DNA of 34,207 nucleotides from an uncultured Burkholderiales bacterium (GTDB taxonomy: Bacteria > Pseudomonadota > Gammaproteobacteria > Burkholderiales > Thiobacillaceae). The translations under genes were made by a program, and so were the position numbers. The notes beneath the pieces were generated by a model. That model had not been told where the DNA came from. It ran no database searches and saw only the letters and a list, made by a program, of their open reading frames with translations. The DNA is taken from the NCBI GenBank assembly GCA_937949525.1, contig CALEDT010000034.1, forward strand, positions 1 through 34,207, in the 5' to 3' direction. Below, in pieces: positions 8,043 through 17,505 of this stretch; position 1 is the stretch's first letter; each line of letters opens with the position of its first letter.

Positions 8043-8071
8043 AGCATACGCACAACAGGGGAATTGCCCAA
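8043..8071 (-). promoter_or_regulatory. Candidate sigma-70 promoter for the ANTAR regulator
   Basis: The minus strand reads TTGGGC (8066-8071), exactly 17 nt, then TATGCT (8043-8048). Match to consensus is modest (3/6 and 4/6). A start near 8035 would place most of the leader hairpins in the 5' UTR of the regulator mRNA. Confidence 0.35.
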
Positions 8072-8112
8072 ACACCGACGGGCGATCCCGCCGGCCAAGA
8101 GCGCCCGGGTGT

Positions 8113-10412
8113 TCAGTCCGACGTGCATGCACGGGGTGCGGCAGACTGCGTGTGCTGGTCGCCTACCTCCAGCACCGGGCGGGCCAGTTCGAGCCGCGCC
8201 ACCACTTCGGCGCCCCGTTGCCCGATGGCCAGCGTCAGCCCGGCGGTGGACATCAACGCCCGCACCAAGCCTAAACCCGTACCCAGCCCGATACCTTGCC
8301 GGTAGTCGAATCCGGACGGCAGCCTGCCCGTATTGACGATCTCGATCGAAGCGCCGGCACCATCGATCGCCAACGTTGCCACCGGCACCGGCGCCGGCCC
8401 GCCGTGTTTCACGGCGTTGGTCAGCAGTTCGTTGAGGATCAGCGCCACGGCGACAGTCTCGCTGTCCTTGATGCGCAAGCCGCCGGTACCAGGCGGCACG
8501 CCCAGCACCCGGATGGCCGTGCCCGTGAGTTGATCGATGCCGCCGACCACGGCCGGCAGCAGCTCGCACAACAGGATGCCGTCGCTCGACAGCCGGGCAT
8601 GCAGACCGTGCACCACCGCCACCGACTGCACCTGCGCCACGGCCGCGTCGATCATCGCACGCACCTGCGGGTAGCGCTCGGCCTCGCGGCGCAGCAGCGA
8701 CACGACGGTTTGCAGGTTGTTCTTGATGCGGTGGTGAACTTCGCGGATCAGCGTATCGCGCTGCGCCAGCGCCTGACGCCAGCGTTCCTGGTCCTGATGC
8801 GTGGACTCGGTGACATCCTCGACGATGCCGGCGACCAGCGCCTCCTCGCCGTCGAACGGAACCGAACGTGCGCGCAGCCAGCGCAGACCACGACGCGGGT
8901 GCCAGATCCGGAAACGGACGTCGACCGGCTCATGCGCGCGCACGGCGGCCAGTGCCGCATCCATGCGCGCGCGGTCGTCCTCATGCACCACCGTCTGCCA
9001 CGCCAGCGGTTGCTCGAACAGCCGTTGTGCCGGCAGACCAAGGATGTCCTCACAGCGATCACTGATGTAATGGAAGTGCAGCATGTCCCATCGCGCGACC
9101 CAGTAGAGCGCATCGATATGCACCGCGAGCATGCGGAAATAGCGGCTGGTCTGGTCCAGATCACGCGTCAGTGCCACATGTTCGCTGACGTCACGGGTGA
9201 TGCCCTGCCAGCCCTCCCAGTCGCCGGCCTCGGTGTACCGCGCGACGCAACGGGTTTCCAGATGTTCCAGATGGCGCTCGCCATCCGGCGGCGCGAGCGG
9301 GCCCATGGTCACGGTCTCGGCCGCGCCGGTGGCGCGCGTGCGCGCGAACAGACTGCGCCATGACTCGCCATGGGCGCCCGGCCAGACCACCCAGGGTGTG
9401 CGGCCCACCAGCCGGTCCGCGCCCAGGCCGAACACCGCTTCGGCATGCCGGTCGACGAAGCTGAAGCGACCGTCGGCGTCGGCCTCCCACAGACAGTTGC
9501 GCGTCAGATCCAGGATACTGCGGAAGCGGGCTTCGCCCCGCCGCAGCGCGGCTTCCGTGGCGCGACGCTGCACCACCAGCACCGACAGGGTCAGGAACGA
9601 CAGGCCGACGGCGACGATGAAGCCATGGATGGGCAGTATCCATTCCTGTGCATGGTGCACCAACACCAGCGCATGCGCCCACACCGGACTTCCGGCCAGC
9701 GCGGTGTAGACACCCACCAGACCCAGCGCGGTGACGCGGATGTCGGCGCGCAGCGCCAGCCACAACAGCGCGGGCACCAGCAGATACGGGCGGAAAGCAC
9801 TCGAATCCAGCCCAAACCAGGCAGGTTGCGACAGCACCGCGGCAATGCCGACCAGCACGGCCAATGCCAGGCCGGCTTCCAGCGCCTCGTGCCGGTGGAC
9901 GCGGCACCGGCTGCCGAACACGCACAACATGGCCGTGCCGAACACCAGCACCGACGCGGCATGGGTCATCGACGCGGCCACCGACCGCTGCACCCAATCC
10001 GCCTCCCACCAGCCATCCGCCGTCAGCAGCGCCCAGCCGGTCAACGGCGCGGCCGCCAGACCGGCCAGCACGCCGCCGCGCAGTACCAACGCGGCCAGAT
10101 GGGAAGGCCGTTCCAGCACGCCATCGAAGCCGGCGCGGCGCAATAGCGCACGGCCCACCAGCGCCTGCACGCCCACACCGGCGGCCAGGGCAAGCGACGT
10201 CGCAGCCGGCAAGCCCGACACCACCGCCGCCAGGGCGGTGCCGGCCAGTGCCGGTGCCAGCGCGCGCGTACCCCACAGCAGCAACGCACCTAGGGCGATT
10301 CCGGCCGGCGGCCAGTACAGCGCCGGCGCGACCGGATCGCCAACCAGAGCGAAGGCCAGCCAGCCGGAAGCGAGGCATCCGGCGCCAACCATCAGCCACA
10401 GACGCGCAGCGG

Positions 10413-10416
<4 letters not shown>
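8113..10416 (-). CDS. MASE1-PAS-PAS-HisKA_2 sensor histidine kinase
   Basis: This 767-aa protein has an N-terminal MASE1-like multi-helix membrane domain (about residues 5-282) containing the signature ALYWPPAGIALGALLLWG. Two PAS domains follow (about 295-418 and 422-545). The HisKA_2 motif REVHHRIKNNLQTVVSLL (558-575) supplies the phosphoacceptor His, and the HATPase has N-box ILNELLTNAVKHG (660-672) and G-box GIGLGTGLGL (708-717). HisKA_2 kinases commonly pair with ANTAR regulators, as EutW does with EutV. The ATG at 10416 overlaps the mog stop by 4 nt (ATGA), and the frame upstream of it is only the antisense of other genes. The ANTAR regulator gene starts 217 nt after its stop. The signal sensed cannot be deduced. 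Confidence 0.93.
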
Positions 10417-10961
<545 letters not shown>

Positions 10962-11028
10962 GTGTGCGCTTCCTTTCCATGAAGTGAGAGCCGATCATGC
11001 CCGCGTCAGCCAGCCATGGAGCACGATC

Positions 11029-11529
11029 ATGCGCGCGATTCTCGCCTATCTGACCCTGCTGCTCGTCCTGTCCGCGTCCGGCGCGGCGCGCGCCGATCCG
11101 CCAACCGGCTACCGCTTCGTCGCCTTCGACGCCGGCATGGCGCAGGCGCGTGCCGAGAACAAGCCGGTGCTGCTGTATTTCGGCCGCTACGGCTGCGCCT
11201 GGTGCGACCACACCAATCGCCAGACGTTTTCCGACCCCGGTCTGCGCGAGCTGTTCAACGACCACTATGCGCTGATCTATGCCGATGCCGAAAGCGGCAA
11301 CCGGCTGCGTCTGGCCAGCGGTGAGCGCCTGACCGAGGCCAAGCTGGGCGCCCGCCTGGGCGCCTACGCCACGCCGCTGTTCGTGTTCATGACGCCGCAG
11401 GGCGAGGTGATCGCGCGCATCCCCGGTTTCAAGACCGTCGAGGATTTCCGCAACTACGATCGTTACGTGCGCGAGGGGCACTACCGCGACCGCACGCTGG
11501 CGGAATTCCTCGCCGGTGCGCGGCCGTGA
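11029..11529 (+). CDS. Periplasmic thioredoxin-fold protein with CxxC
   Basis: This 166-aa protein has an N-terminal signal peptide (hydrophobic residues 3-18, probable cleavage after ARA at 20-22). A thioredoxin-like domain follows, with active-site CAWC (56-59) in YFGRYGCAWCDHT and a likely cis-proline at P116 in YATPLFVF. This form resembles the thioredoxin_2/SoxW-type and DUF255-like single-domain periplasmic proteins. The redox partner is not evident. GGAG lies 7 nt before the chosen ATG, and the frame further upstream runs antisense to mog. The stop overlaps the next gene's GTG by 4 nt, so the two secreted proteins are translated together. Confidence 0.85.
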   Translation: MRAILAYLTLLLVLSASGAARADPPTGYRFVAFDAGMAQARAENKPVLLYFGRYGCAWCDHTNRQTFSDPGLRELFNDHYALIYADAESGNRLRLASGERLTEAKLGARLGAYATPLFVFMTPQGEVIARIPGFKTVEDFRNYDRYVREGHYRDRTLAEFLAGARP

Positions 11530-12722
11530 CGCCCCCCTTTCTGCGCCGAGGCTTGCGCGCCGTGCTGGCGCTCGTCGCTTGGGCGGCGGGCAGCGGCGCG
11601 CACGCCGCCCAGGCCATCGATGTCGCGGTCGGTGACGCCGCCGTGTTCCACCATCTGGAGGCGTCCGGCCGTCACGGTCTGGCGGTTTCGGGCGAGGCGG
11701 TGGCGCTGGTGTGGGAGGACAACCGCGACGGTAGCCCGCGCTGCCATCTGGCGCTGCGCGCCGACCGACAGACCGCGTTCCGGCTGTTCGGTTTCGGCAC
11801 CGGCGAGTGTTTCGAGCCGGGTATCGCGCCCTTGCCCGACGGCCGCTTCCTGCTGATCTGGGAGGATGCCGAGGGCGTCGCGGCGACCTGGGCCGACGCC
11901 CTCGGCCCCCGCGCGCGCGCCAGGCTGGCGCCGGCGGGCGGCCAGGGCACGGTCGCCCATCACGCGACGCTGGGCGCCCATGCCGTGTGGAGCGCGCCGG
12001 ACGGGCGCTGGCGTCGGCTGTGGTCGGCACCGCTGCATATCGCGGCGCACGGCCTGGAGGCCGGCGCGATCCGGCCGGTGGACGCGCGCGAACCGCGCGA
12101 CGACCAGGCGTTCCCCAGCCTGGCTGCCGTCGGCGCGCACCTGGTCGTGGCTTGGGAGGACCGCCGCCTCGGTCACACCGTGATCCACACCAGCCGCAGC
12201 GCCGACGGCCGCGACTGGTCCGCGCCCGCGCGCCTGAGCCGCAACCCCACCGGCGCGCAGCCCGGCAACCTCGGTCGCGGCAGCGGCGCCATGCGTCCGG
12301 CGCTGGCCGCGTTCGGCGCGCGGCTGGCCGCGGTGTGGCTGGACAAGCGCGATTTCCTGTCGGGCTACGACGTCTACGCCGCCTTCAGCGACGACGAAGG
12401 CGGCACGTTCGCGCGCGAACTCAAGGTACAGGACAGTTTCGGCGACGACATCGCGCAATGGCATGCCGCGGTCGCCGGCAATGCCCGCGGCGAGCTGATC
12501 GTCGCCTGGGATGACGAGCGCGACGGTCGCGCGGATGTCTGGTTCAGCCGACTGGACGGCGAGGCGTTCGGCGAGGATTTCACGCTGGCCGAGACTTCCG
12601 GCCCCGGTCAGCACGCCGACCCGGTACTGGCGCTGGATGCCGACGGCGACCTGCACGTCGCCTGGACCCAGCGCGATGCCGACGGCAGCGCGCGGCTGCG
12701 CTATCTGCACCGGCCGCGCTGA
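11526..12722 (+). CDS. Secreted six-repeat beta-propeller (sialidase/BNR-like)
   Basis: This 398-aa protein has a signal peptide (cleavage near GAHA, about residue 27). It contains six imperfect repeats with a core like LVVAWEDRRDG: ALVWEDNRDG, LLIWEDAEG, LVVAWEDRRLG, LAAVWLDKRD, LIVAWDDERDG and LHVAWTQRDADG. Two Asp-box-like strings (SADGRDWSAP, SDDEGGTF) follow repeats 3 and 4. This predicts a six-bladed propeller of the sialidase/BNR superfamily. The catalytic arginine triad of true sialidases cannot be confirmed by eye, so a binding or scaffolding role is equally likely. It begins at GTG with a GTGA overlap with the thioredoxin-like gene, hinting at a shared periplasmic process. Confidence 0.75.
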   Translation: MTPPFLRRGLRAVLALVAWAAGSGAHAAQAIDVAVGDAAVFHHLEASGRHGLAVSGEAVALVWEDNRDGSPRCHLALRADRQTAFRLFGFGTGECFEPGIAPLPDGRFLLIWEDAEGVAATWADALGPRARARLAPAGGQGTVAHHATLGAHAVWSAPDGRWRRLWSAPLHIAAHGLEAGAIRPVDAREPRDDQAFPSLAAVGAHLVVAWEDRRLGHTVIHTSRSADGRDWSAPARLSRNPTGAQPGNLGRGSGAMRPALAAFGARLAAVWLDKRDFLSGYDVYAAFSDDEGGTFARELKVQDSFGDDIAQWHAAVAGNARGELIVAWDDERDGRADVWFSRLDGEAFGEDFTLAETSGPGQHADPVLALDADGDLHVAWTQRDADGSARLRYLHRPR

Positions 12723-12740
12723 GCGGTTTTACCGGCTCAG
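12719..12740. terminator. Hairpin spanning both convergent stop codons
   Basis: CTGAGC pairs with GCTCAG, then after one bulged G, GGT pairs with ACC around a TTT loop. The arms contain the TGA of the propeller gene and the stop of the methyltransferase gene on the other strand. No U-run follows on either strand, so bidirectional termination is only a possibility. Confidence 0.3.
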
Positions 12741-13852
12741 TGCGGTTTCACCCCCCAGGCCGCGAACAGCGGATCGGCATAGGCGCGCTGCCCGGCATAG
12801 GGGTCATCCTCGGGCCGCATCAATCCGCGCAGCGTCTCGCTGCCGAGCTGCGCGAAGCCGGCATCGCGCAGCCAGGCCAGCACCAGTCCCAGACGCTCCC
12901 AAGGGTGCAGTTCAGACCATAGCCGGATCGCCTTGGTGGGAAACCAGCGGTCGGAGAACGTGATGACACACCGGCCGCCAGGCTTGAGCACGCGCCAGAC
13001 CTCGCGCAGCGCGGCGCGGGGTTCGAGCAGATACTCGATGGCGGCGGTGCACACGACCAGGTCGAACGCCGCGTCGTTCCACGGCAGGCCGGCGCGGTCG
13101 TTGAGATCCTTGACCACGTGCTCGGCCAGACGCGGGTTGGCGCGCAGTTCGTCGGCATTGAGGCCGAGACCGGCGACGTGGATGTCGGCCGGACGTTCCG
13201 GCAGGTGCGACCGCCAGCTCGCCATCAGGTCGAGCACCCGCTGGCCGGGCGCCAGGAAGCGTGCATAGAGCCGGGTGACACGCGCACGGCAGACGGCGTC
13301 GAGATGGTGGACCAGACGCGGCTGGCGGTAGAACAGTGCATCGTCACGCTCGTCCTCGCGCGCGATGCCGGCGGCCAGCCAGTCATCGACGCAGGCGGGC
13401 GGGGTCTGCATGCCGGGCCCGTCGAACAGCTCGAACACGCGCACGCCTGGCGTGGCGGCGTCATCGACCGGATGCAGCCGCAGCTCCGGCGCGCGCGCGG
13501 CCATCGGGTGGTTGACATCGACGCGCAGGCGCGCGCCGTCGATGGCCAGCAGATGCACCGGACGCAGGTCGCGCGCGCCCTGCGCCAGGCCGGCGAAGGC
13601 CAGACGCGGATAGTGGCGCCCGGCCACCGGCGCCATGCTCAGGCGCCAGGCGGTGGCGGGCAGTTCGACCGGTTCCAGCCCCACGGGCTGCACCCAGGGC
13701 GCGGCATCGAGCCGGCTTTCGCCGCGTTCCTGCGCCTCGTCGCGGGCACGTTGCCAGCGGCCGTCCGCCAACGCCGCCGCGTCGTTCAGGATCAGCCGGT
13801 CGACGTGGCCCGCGACCTCGTCGCGCCAGTGCAGGGCGGCTTCGAAAGGCAT
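12737..13852 (-). CDS. Class I methyltransferase with SlyD-like N-terminal part
   Basis: This is a 371-aa protein. Residues about 195-330 form a SAM-dependent methyltransferase domain: RVLDLMASWRSHLPE in the place of motif I, AGLGLNADELRANPRL, then FDLVVCTAAIEYLLEP and EVWRVLKPGGRCVITFSDR. Motif I lacks the usual GxGxG, but this LDLM-SW-SHLP form is, as I recall, characteristic of one methyltransferase type 11 subgroup. Residues about 85-120 (FAGLAQGARDL to VDVNHPMAA) resemble the end of a SlyD/FKBP domain (VDxNHPLAG). Substrate is unknown. It lies 36 nt after surA on the same strand, where pdxA sits in pseudomonads. Starts at 13852 or 13876 are both possible, and no Shine-Dalgarno decides. 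Confidence 0.8.
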   Translation of the reverse strand: MPFEAALHWRDEVAGHVDRLILNDAAALADGRWQRARDEAQERGESRLDAAPWVQPVGLEPVELPATAWRLSMAPVAGRHYPRLAFAGLAQGARDLRPVHLLAIDGARLRVDVNHPMAARAPELRLHPVDDAATPGVRVFELFDGPGMQTPPACVDDWLAAGIAREDERDDALFYRQPRLVHHLDAVCRARVTRLYARFLAPGQRVLDLMASWRSHLPERPADIHVAGLGLNADELRANPRLAEHVVKDLNDRAGLPWNDAAFDLVVCTAAIEYLLEPRAALREVWRVLKPGGRCVITFSDRWFPTKAIRLWSELHPWERLGLVLAWLRDAGFAQLGSETLRGLMRPEDDPYAGQRAYADPLFAAWGVKPH

Positions 13853-13887
13853 GTCGGCGGATGGTGTGCGGCACACCGGACGCGCCG

Positions 13888-15195
13888 TCAGTCGTCCAGC
13901 CGGATTTCGACATAGGCGCGATCGCGCGCCTGCCTCACCCAGTCATCGAAGGCTTCGTCCGATTTGCGCTCACGAATGATGCGACGCGCCTCCAGACGCT
14001 GACGCTCCTGGGTCACGTCCTGCTGACGCCGTTCCAGCACCTGGATCAGGTGCCAGCCGAACGGCGATTGCACCGGTTGCGACAGGCCGCCCGGCTCCAG
14101 CGCGTTCATGGCGCGTTCGAACTCGGGCACGGTATCGCCGGGATTGATCCAGCCCAGATCGCCGCCGCGGCTGGCGGACAGATCGTCCGAATGCAGACGC
14201 GCCAACGCGGCGAAATCGCCGCCGTGCTCGATGCGTTCGCGCAGTTGCGTCAGACGGTTGCGCGCCTCGGCATCACCCACCACTTCGTTGGTCTTCACCA
14301 GGATGTGGCGGACTCGCGTCTGCGTGATCACCATGCGCACGTTACGGCCGCGCTTGTCGATGAGCTGGAGCACGTGGAAGCCGTTGCCGCTGCGCAACAC
14401 ACCGGTGCGCCCCCCCGGTTGCAGTTCGCGCACCGCATCGGCGAACAGGCTGGGCAGTTGCGCCTCGCTGCGCCAGCCCAGGCTGCCGCCCTGCAAGGCG
14501 TTCTGGGCATCGGAATAGGCGGCCGAGACCTGCGCGAAGGGGGCGCCGGCATCCAGTTCCGCCAGCGCCCGCTCGGCCTTGGCGCGCAACTGCGCCAGCG
14601 TCTCCGGGCTGGCGCCTTCCGGCGTCAGCACCAGGATGTGGGCGAGCAGGTATTCGTCCTGTTGGTCCCGCCCCAGCACCGGGTTGGCCAGGAAATTGTC
14701 GATTTCCGCATCGGTGACCACCAGTTTGTTGTCGACCTCGCGTTCGCGCAGCCGGGCGATCAGCATCTCCAGCCGGATCTGCTCACGAAAGTCGTTGAAA
14801 TCGATGCCGTCCCGCTCCAGCGCGCGGCGGAAGGCGTCCGCCGACAGATTGTTGTTCTGCGCGATGCGCGCGATGGCCCGATCGAGCATGGGGCCGTCGA
14901 CGCGCACGTTGGTGTCGGCGGCGATTTGCGCCAGCACGGTCTCCGTGATCATGCGTTCCAGCACTTGCCGTTCCAGCAGCTTGCGCGGCGGCGGCGGCGT
15001 GTTCTGCCCGGCCAACTGGCGCAGCGTCTGCTGCACCCGCGAACGCAGTTCGAACTGGGTGATCACGGCATTGTTGACCACCGCGACGATGCGGTCGATT
15101 TCCACCGGCGCGGCGGCGGTTGCGGCGGTGCAGGCGCCGGTCAGCGCCAGCACCAAGGCGAAGAGGGTCGAGCGTAGAGCGTCCACTGGAATCAT
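13888..15195 (-). CDS. surA: Periplasmic chaperone/PPIase SurA
   Basis: This 435-aa protein (E. coli SurA is 428 aa) escorts unfolded outer-membrane proteins to the BAM complex. A signal peptide covers about the first 30 residues (LFALVLALTGACTAATA). The N-terminal chaperone domain follows, with VEIDRIVAVVNNAVITQFEL and YLLAHILV at its end. Two parvulin domains follow (about 180-285 and 295-400). The second has VRHILVKTN, GGDLGWINPGD and SPFGWHLIQVLERR. The start ATG lies one nucleotide after the lptD stop, so the pair is translationally coupled, as in other gammaproteobacteria where LptD is itself a SurA client. A slightly longer start inside lptD is unlikely. Confidence 0.96.
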   Translation of the reverse strand: MIPVDALRSTLFALVLALTGACTAATAAAPVEIDRIVAVVNNAVITQFELRSRVQQTLRQLAGQNTPPPPRKLLERQVLERMITETVLAQIAADTNVRVDGPMLDRAIARIAQNNNLSADAFRRALERDGIDFNDFREQIRLEMLIARLREREVDNKLVVTDAEIDNFLANPVLGRDQQDEYLLAHILVLTPEGASPETLAQLRAKAERALAELDAGAPFAQVSAAYSDAQNALQGGSLGWRSEAQLPSLFADAVRELQPGGRTGVLRSGNGFHVLQLIDKRGRNVRMVITQTRVRHILVKTNEVVGDAEARNRLTQLRERIEHGGDFAALARLHSDDLSASRGGDLGWINPGDTVPEFERAMNALEPGGLSQPVQSPFGWHLIQVLERRQQDVTQERQRLEARRIIRERKSDEAFDDWVRQARDRAYVEIRLDD

Positions 15196-15196
15196 C

Positions 15197-17455
15197 CTAT
15201 GGCAGGGTGGAAGCGGCATCGGCGGGCTGGTAGCCGCTGATGCCGCGTTTGAGCACTTCGAGCGGATTGGGACCCAAACGGGTCAGACCGCGCAGTTCGA
15301 GTTGCAGGAAGAAGGCGTTGCTGGCGGTGGTCTCGGTGGTGGCCAGACGTTGCATGACGCCGCGCAACGCCCAGCAGCCGGCGCTGTACTCGAAGCCGGC
15401 CAGGCCCTCGATCACGCGCGATTCGCGCAGCGAATAGTTGAGCCGGCCCAGACCATGCCAACCCGGCGCCAACGGCCATTGGAACGACAGGTCGATCTGG
15501 TTCAGCGAACCGATGGTGTAGCGGTAGTCGGCGTTGATCACCCGTCCCGGGCCGTCGCGCCAACCGGCGCCGATGCTCGCCCGGCTCAGATCGTTCTCGG
15601 CGGTGTCGTACTGCAGGACAGCGCGCAGCGCCAGACGCGGCGTCAACTGACCGCTCAGATGGGCGAGCACGTCGGTGGAATTGCGCGCGCGTACCTGCTC
15701 GCTGGGCGACAGCGTGACGCGCTGATCCTCGAAATAGAAGCGCTGCCCGAACGTGACCTGCAGGCGTTCGACGCCGCTGCCGCGCTCCAGCAGACGGCTG
15801 GTCAGCGCCAGCGTGAGCTGGTTGGCGTCGTTGACGCGGTCGGCGCCGATGTACTGGTTCTCGGTGAACAACTGGTCCAGCGACAGTTCGCGCAGGGAAC
15901 TGTCGAACACCGGCACGCGCGACTGGTCGCGATAAGGGATGTTGACGTAATAGGCGCGCGGCTCCAGCGTCTGCAGGAAATCGACGTTCAGCAACGTCAG
16001 ATCGCGTTCCAGGAACAGGTTGGAGTCCAGGCTGAAGATGGGCAGGCTGCGCGTGGTGTCGCGGAAACCGCCGACCGGCACCGCGCCGGCGGTATCACGG
16101 ACGCTGTCCGGCTTGAAGCGGCTGGAACCTTCCAGCGCGTAATGCGACAGGTGCCAGCCCAGACGCGGGGTGACGGTCGCATACGTGGTACGCACCGGAT
16201 AGCTGACGCTGGGATGGATGTAGGTGCGCACACCCTGCACGCGCCCGTCGGCGCGATGATCGAAGTTCACCAGCTCGCCGGCGAAGTCGAAATGCACGCC
16301 GTGGCCGAACAGGTCGAGCTGCTGGCCGCCGACGCGGATCTGCGGCAGTCGGTGATAGGGCTCGACGATGGGGTTGGCGGGATCCTGCAAGGTCTGGTAA
16401 CGCTGCACCAAGCCGCTGGCCTGCCACCAGCCGCCCTGGTAGCGCAGCTCCGCCTGTTGCGGCAGGTTGACCTGGGAGGTCTGGCTGACCAGGTTGGACA
16501 GATCGACGAAATAGCGGTCGTCGGATACCCGTTCGTAATCGAGGTTGCCGGACCAGCGCGCATCGAAGCGATGACCATGGCGCAGCCGCGCGCGATAGCG
16601 GGTGCGATTCGCCTGGCGGTCGTCGGGCAGCAGTTCGGCGGCGACCTCGCCGGCGTAGGCCGGTTCCAGGTAGCGAAACTCGGCGCCCAGTTGCAGGCCG
16701 CGCTTGGTCATCACGCGCGGCGTCAAGGTGGCGTCGCGATGGGGCGCGATGTTCCAGTACCACGGTGCCAGCAGCTCGAAGCCGCGTTCGGTGGACACGC
16801 CGAACGACGGCGTCAGCAGGCCGCTCTTGCGCCGGTCGTCGAGCGCGAAGTCCATCCACGGCATGTACAGGATGGGGGTATCCAGGAACTCCACGCGCAC
16901 GTTGCGCGCGGTGCCGACGTTGCTGACGTAGTCCAGCCGCAGTTCGGCGGTCTTCAGGAACCAGTCGTCATCGCCCGGCGCGCAGGTGGTGAAGCTGGCC
17001 GCGCGCATGCCATACACGTCCGGGCCTTCGAAACGCAGCGTCTCGGTGGCGCCGCGCCCGAAGCGGCCGTCGTCGCCGTGCAGTTCGAAACGCACGTCCC
17101 GCATCTCGCCCAGGCGCTCGCTCAGCTTCAGGCGGATCTCGCTGCCGTACACACGGTCGGCGCCGCGTGCGAACAACACGTTGCCGCGCGCGTGTGCTTC
17201 GTCGGCGAGCTTGTCGTAACGCATCCAGTCCGCCTCGACGCGTTCATCGGCCTGGCGCAGCACCACGGCACCGCTCACCTCGACTATACGGTCGAGGTGC
17301 CCGTGCAGCCGGTCCGCCTCGAACTCGATCGGCGCGGCACCGCCGCGTTGCTCCAGGTCAGCGCTGGCGCGCAGGCGCGGCGCATCCGCCGCATACAGTT
17401 CGGAAGCCGCCGCCGCGAGGCACAGGCACAGGATCAGGCGCGGAAACGGCGGCAT
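15197..17455 (-). CDS. lptD: LPS-assembly outer-membrane protein LptD
   Basis: This 752-aa barrel protein forms the outer-membrane LPS translocon with LptE. A signal peptide (about residues 1-23, ending SELYAADA) precedes the OstA/LptA-like jellyroll (IEFEADRLHGHLD to RVYGSEIRLKL). The C-terminal barrel includes FLDTPILYMPWMDFALDDRRKSG, a hallmark of the family. Only two cysteines appear in the mature protein (C158 and C694). They correspond to the E. coli C173 to C724/725 region, so one long-range disulfide rather than two is expected. The start ATG is preceded directly by eight C residues and no Shine-Dalgarno. A perfect TATAAT lies 41-47 nt upstream. Confidence 0.95.
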   Translation of the reverse strand: MPPFPRLILCLCLAAAASELYAADAPRLRASADLEQRGGAAPIEFEADRLHGHLDRIVEVSGAVVLRQADERVEADWMRYDKLADEAHARGNVLFARGADRVYGSEIRLKLSERLGEMRDVRFELHGDDGRFGRGATETLRFEGPDVYGMRAASFTTCAPGDDDWFLKTAELRLDYVSNVGTARNVRVEFLDTPILYMPWMDFALDDRRKSGLLTPSFGVSTERGFELLAPWYWNIAPHRDATLTPRVMTKRGLQLGAEFRYLEPAYAGEVAAELLPDDRQANRTRYRARLRHGHRFDARWSGNLDYERVSDDRYFVDLSNLVSQTSQVNLPQQAELRYQGGWWQASGLVQRYQTLQDPANPIVEPYHRLPQIRVGGQQLDLFGHGVHFDFAGELVNFDHRADGRVQGVRTYIHPSVSYPVRTTYATVTPRLGWHLSHYALEGSSRFKPDSVRDTAGAVPVGGFRDTTRSLPIFSLDSNLFLERDLTLLNVDFLQTLEPRAYYVNIPYRDQSRVPVFDSSLRELSLDQLFTENQYIGADRVNDANQLTLALTSRLLERGSGVERLQVTFGQRFYFEDQRVTLSPSEQVRARNSTDVLAHLSGQLTPRLALRAVLQYDTAENDLSRASIGAGWRDGPGRVINADYRYTIGSLNQIDLSFQWPLAPGWHGLGRLNYSLRESRVIEGLAGFEYSAGCWALRGVMQRLATTETTASNAFFLQLELRGLTRLGPNPLEVLKRGISGYQPADAASTLP

Positions 17456-17463
17456 GGGGGGGG
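17456..17463 (-). repeat. C8 homopolymer abutting the lptD start
   Basis: Eight consecutive G on the plus strand (C on the coding strand) touch the lptD ATG, replacing the ribosome-binding site region. Homopolymers of this length can slip during replication, which here would change 5'-UTR length but not the reading frame. Confidence 0.8.
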
Positions 17464-17466
17464 TGA

Positions 17467-17502
17467 TAGAATGCGCGGGCTTTTCAGGACCGACGGATTA
17501 TA
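17467..17502. promoter_or_regulatory. Divergent lptD / amgK promoter region
   Basis: In the 50-bp gap the minus strand carries a perfect TATAAT (17497-17502) for lptD. The plus strand carries TAGAAT (17467-17472) for amgK, 34 nt before its TTG start. The two -10 boxes face away with about 24 bp between them, so polymerases may exclude each other. No good -35 hexamers are visible; they would fall inside the coding regions. Confidence 0.45.
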
Positions 17503-17505
17503 TCT

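Noticed and set aside
10962-11028. Molybdenum-cofactor riboswitch upstream of mog
   Set aside because: The 67-bp divergent gap is too short for the known Moco motif, and no matching fold is visible.
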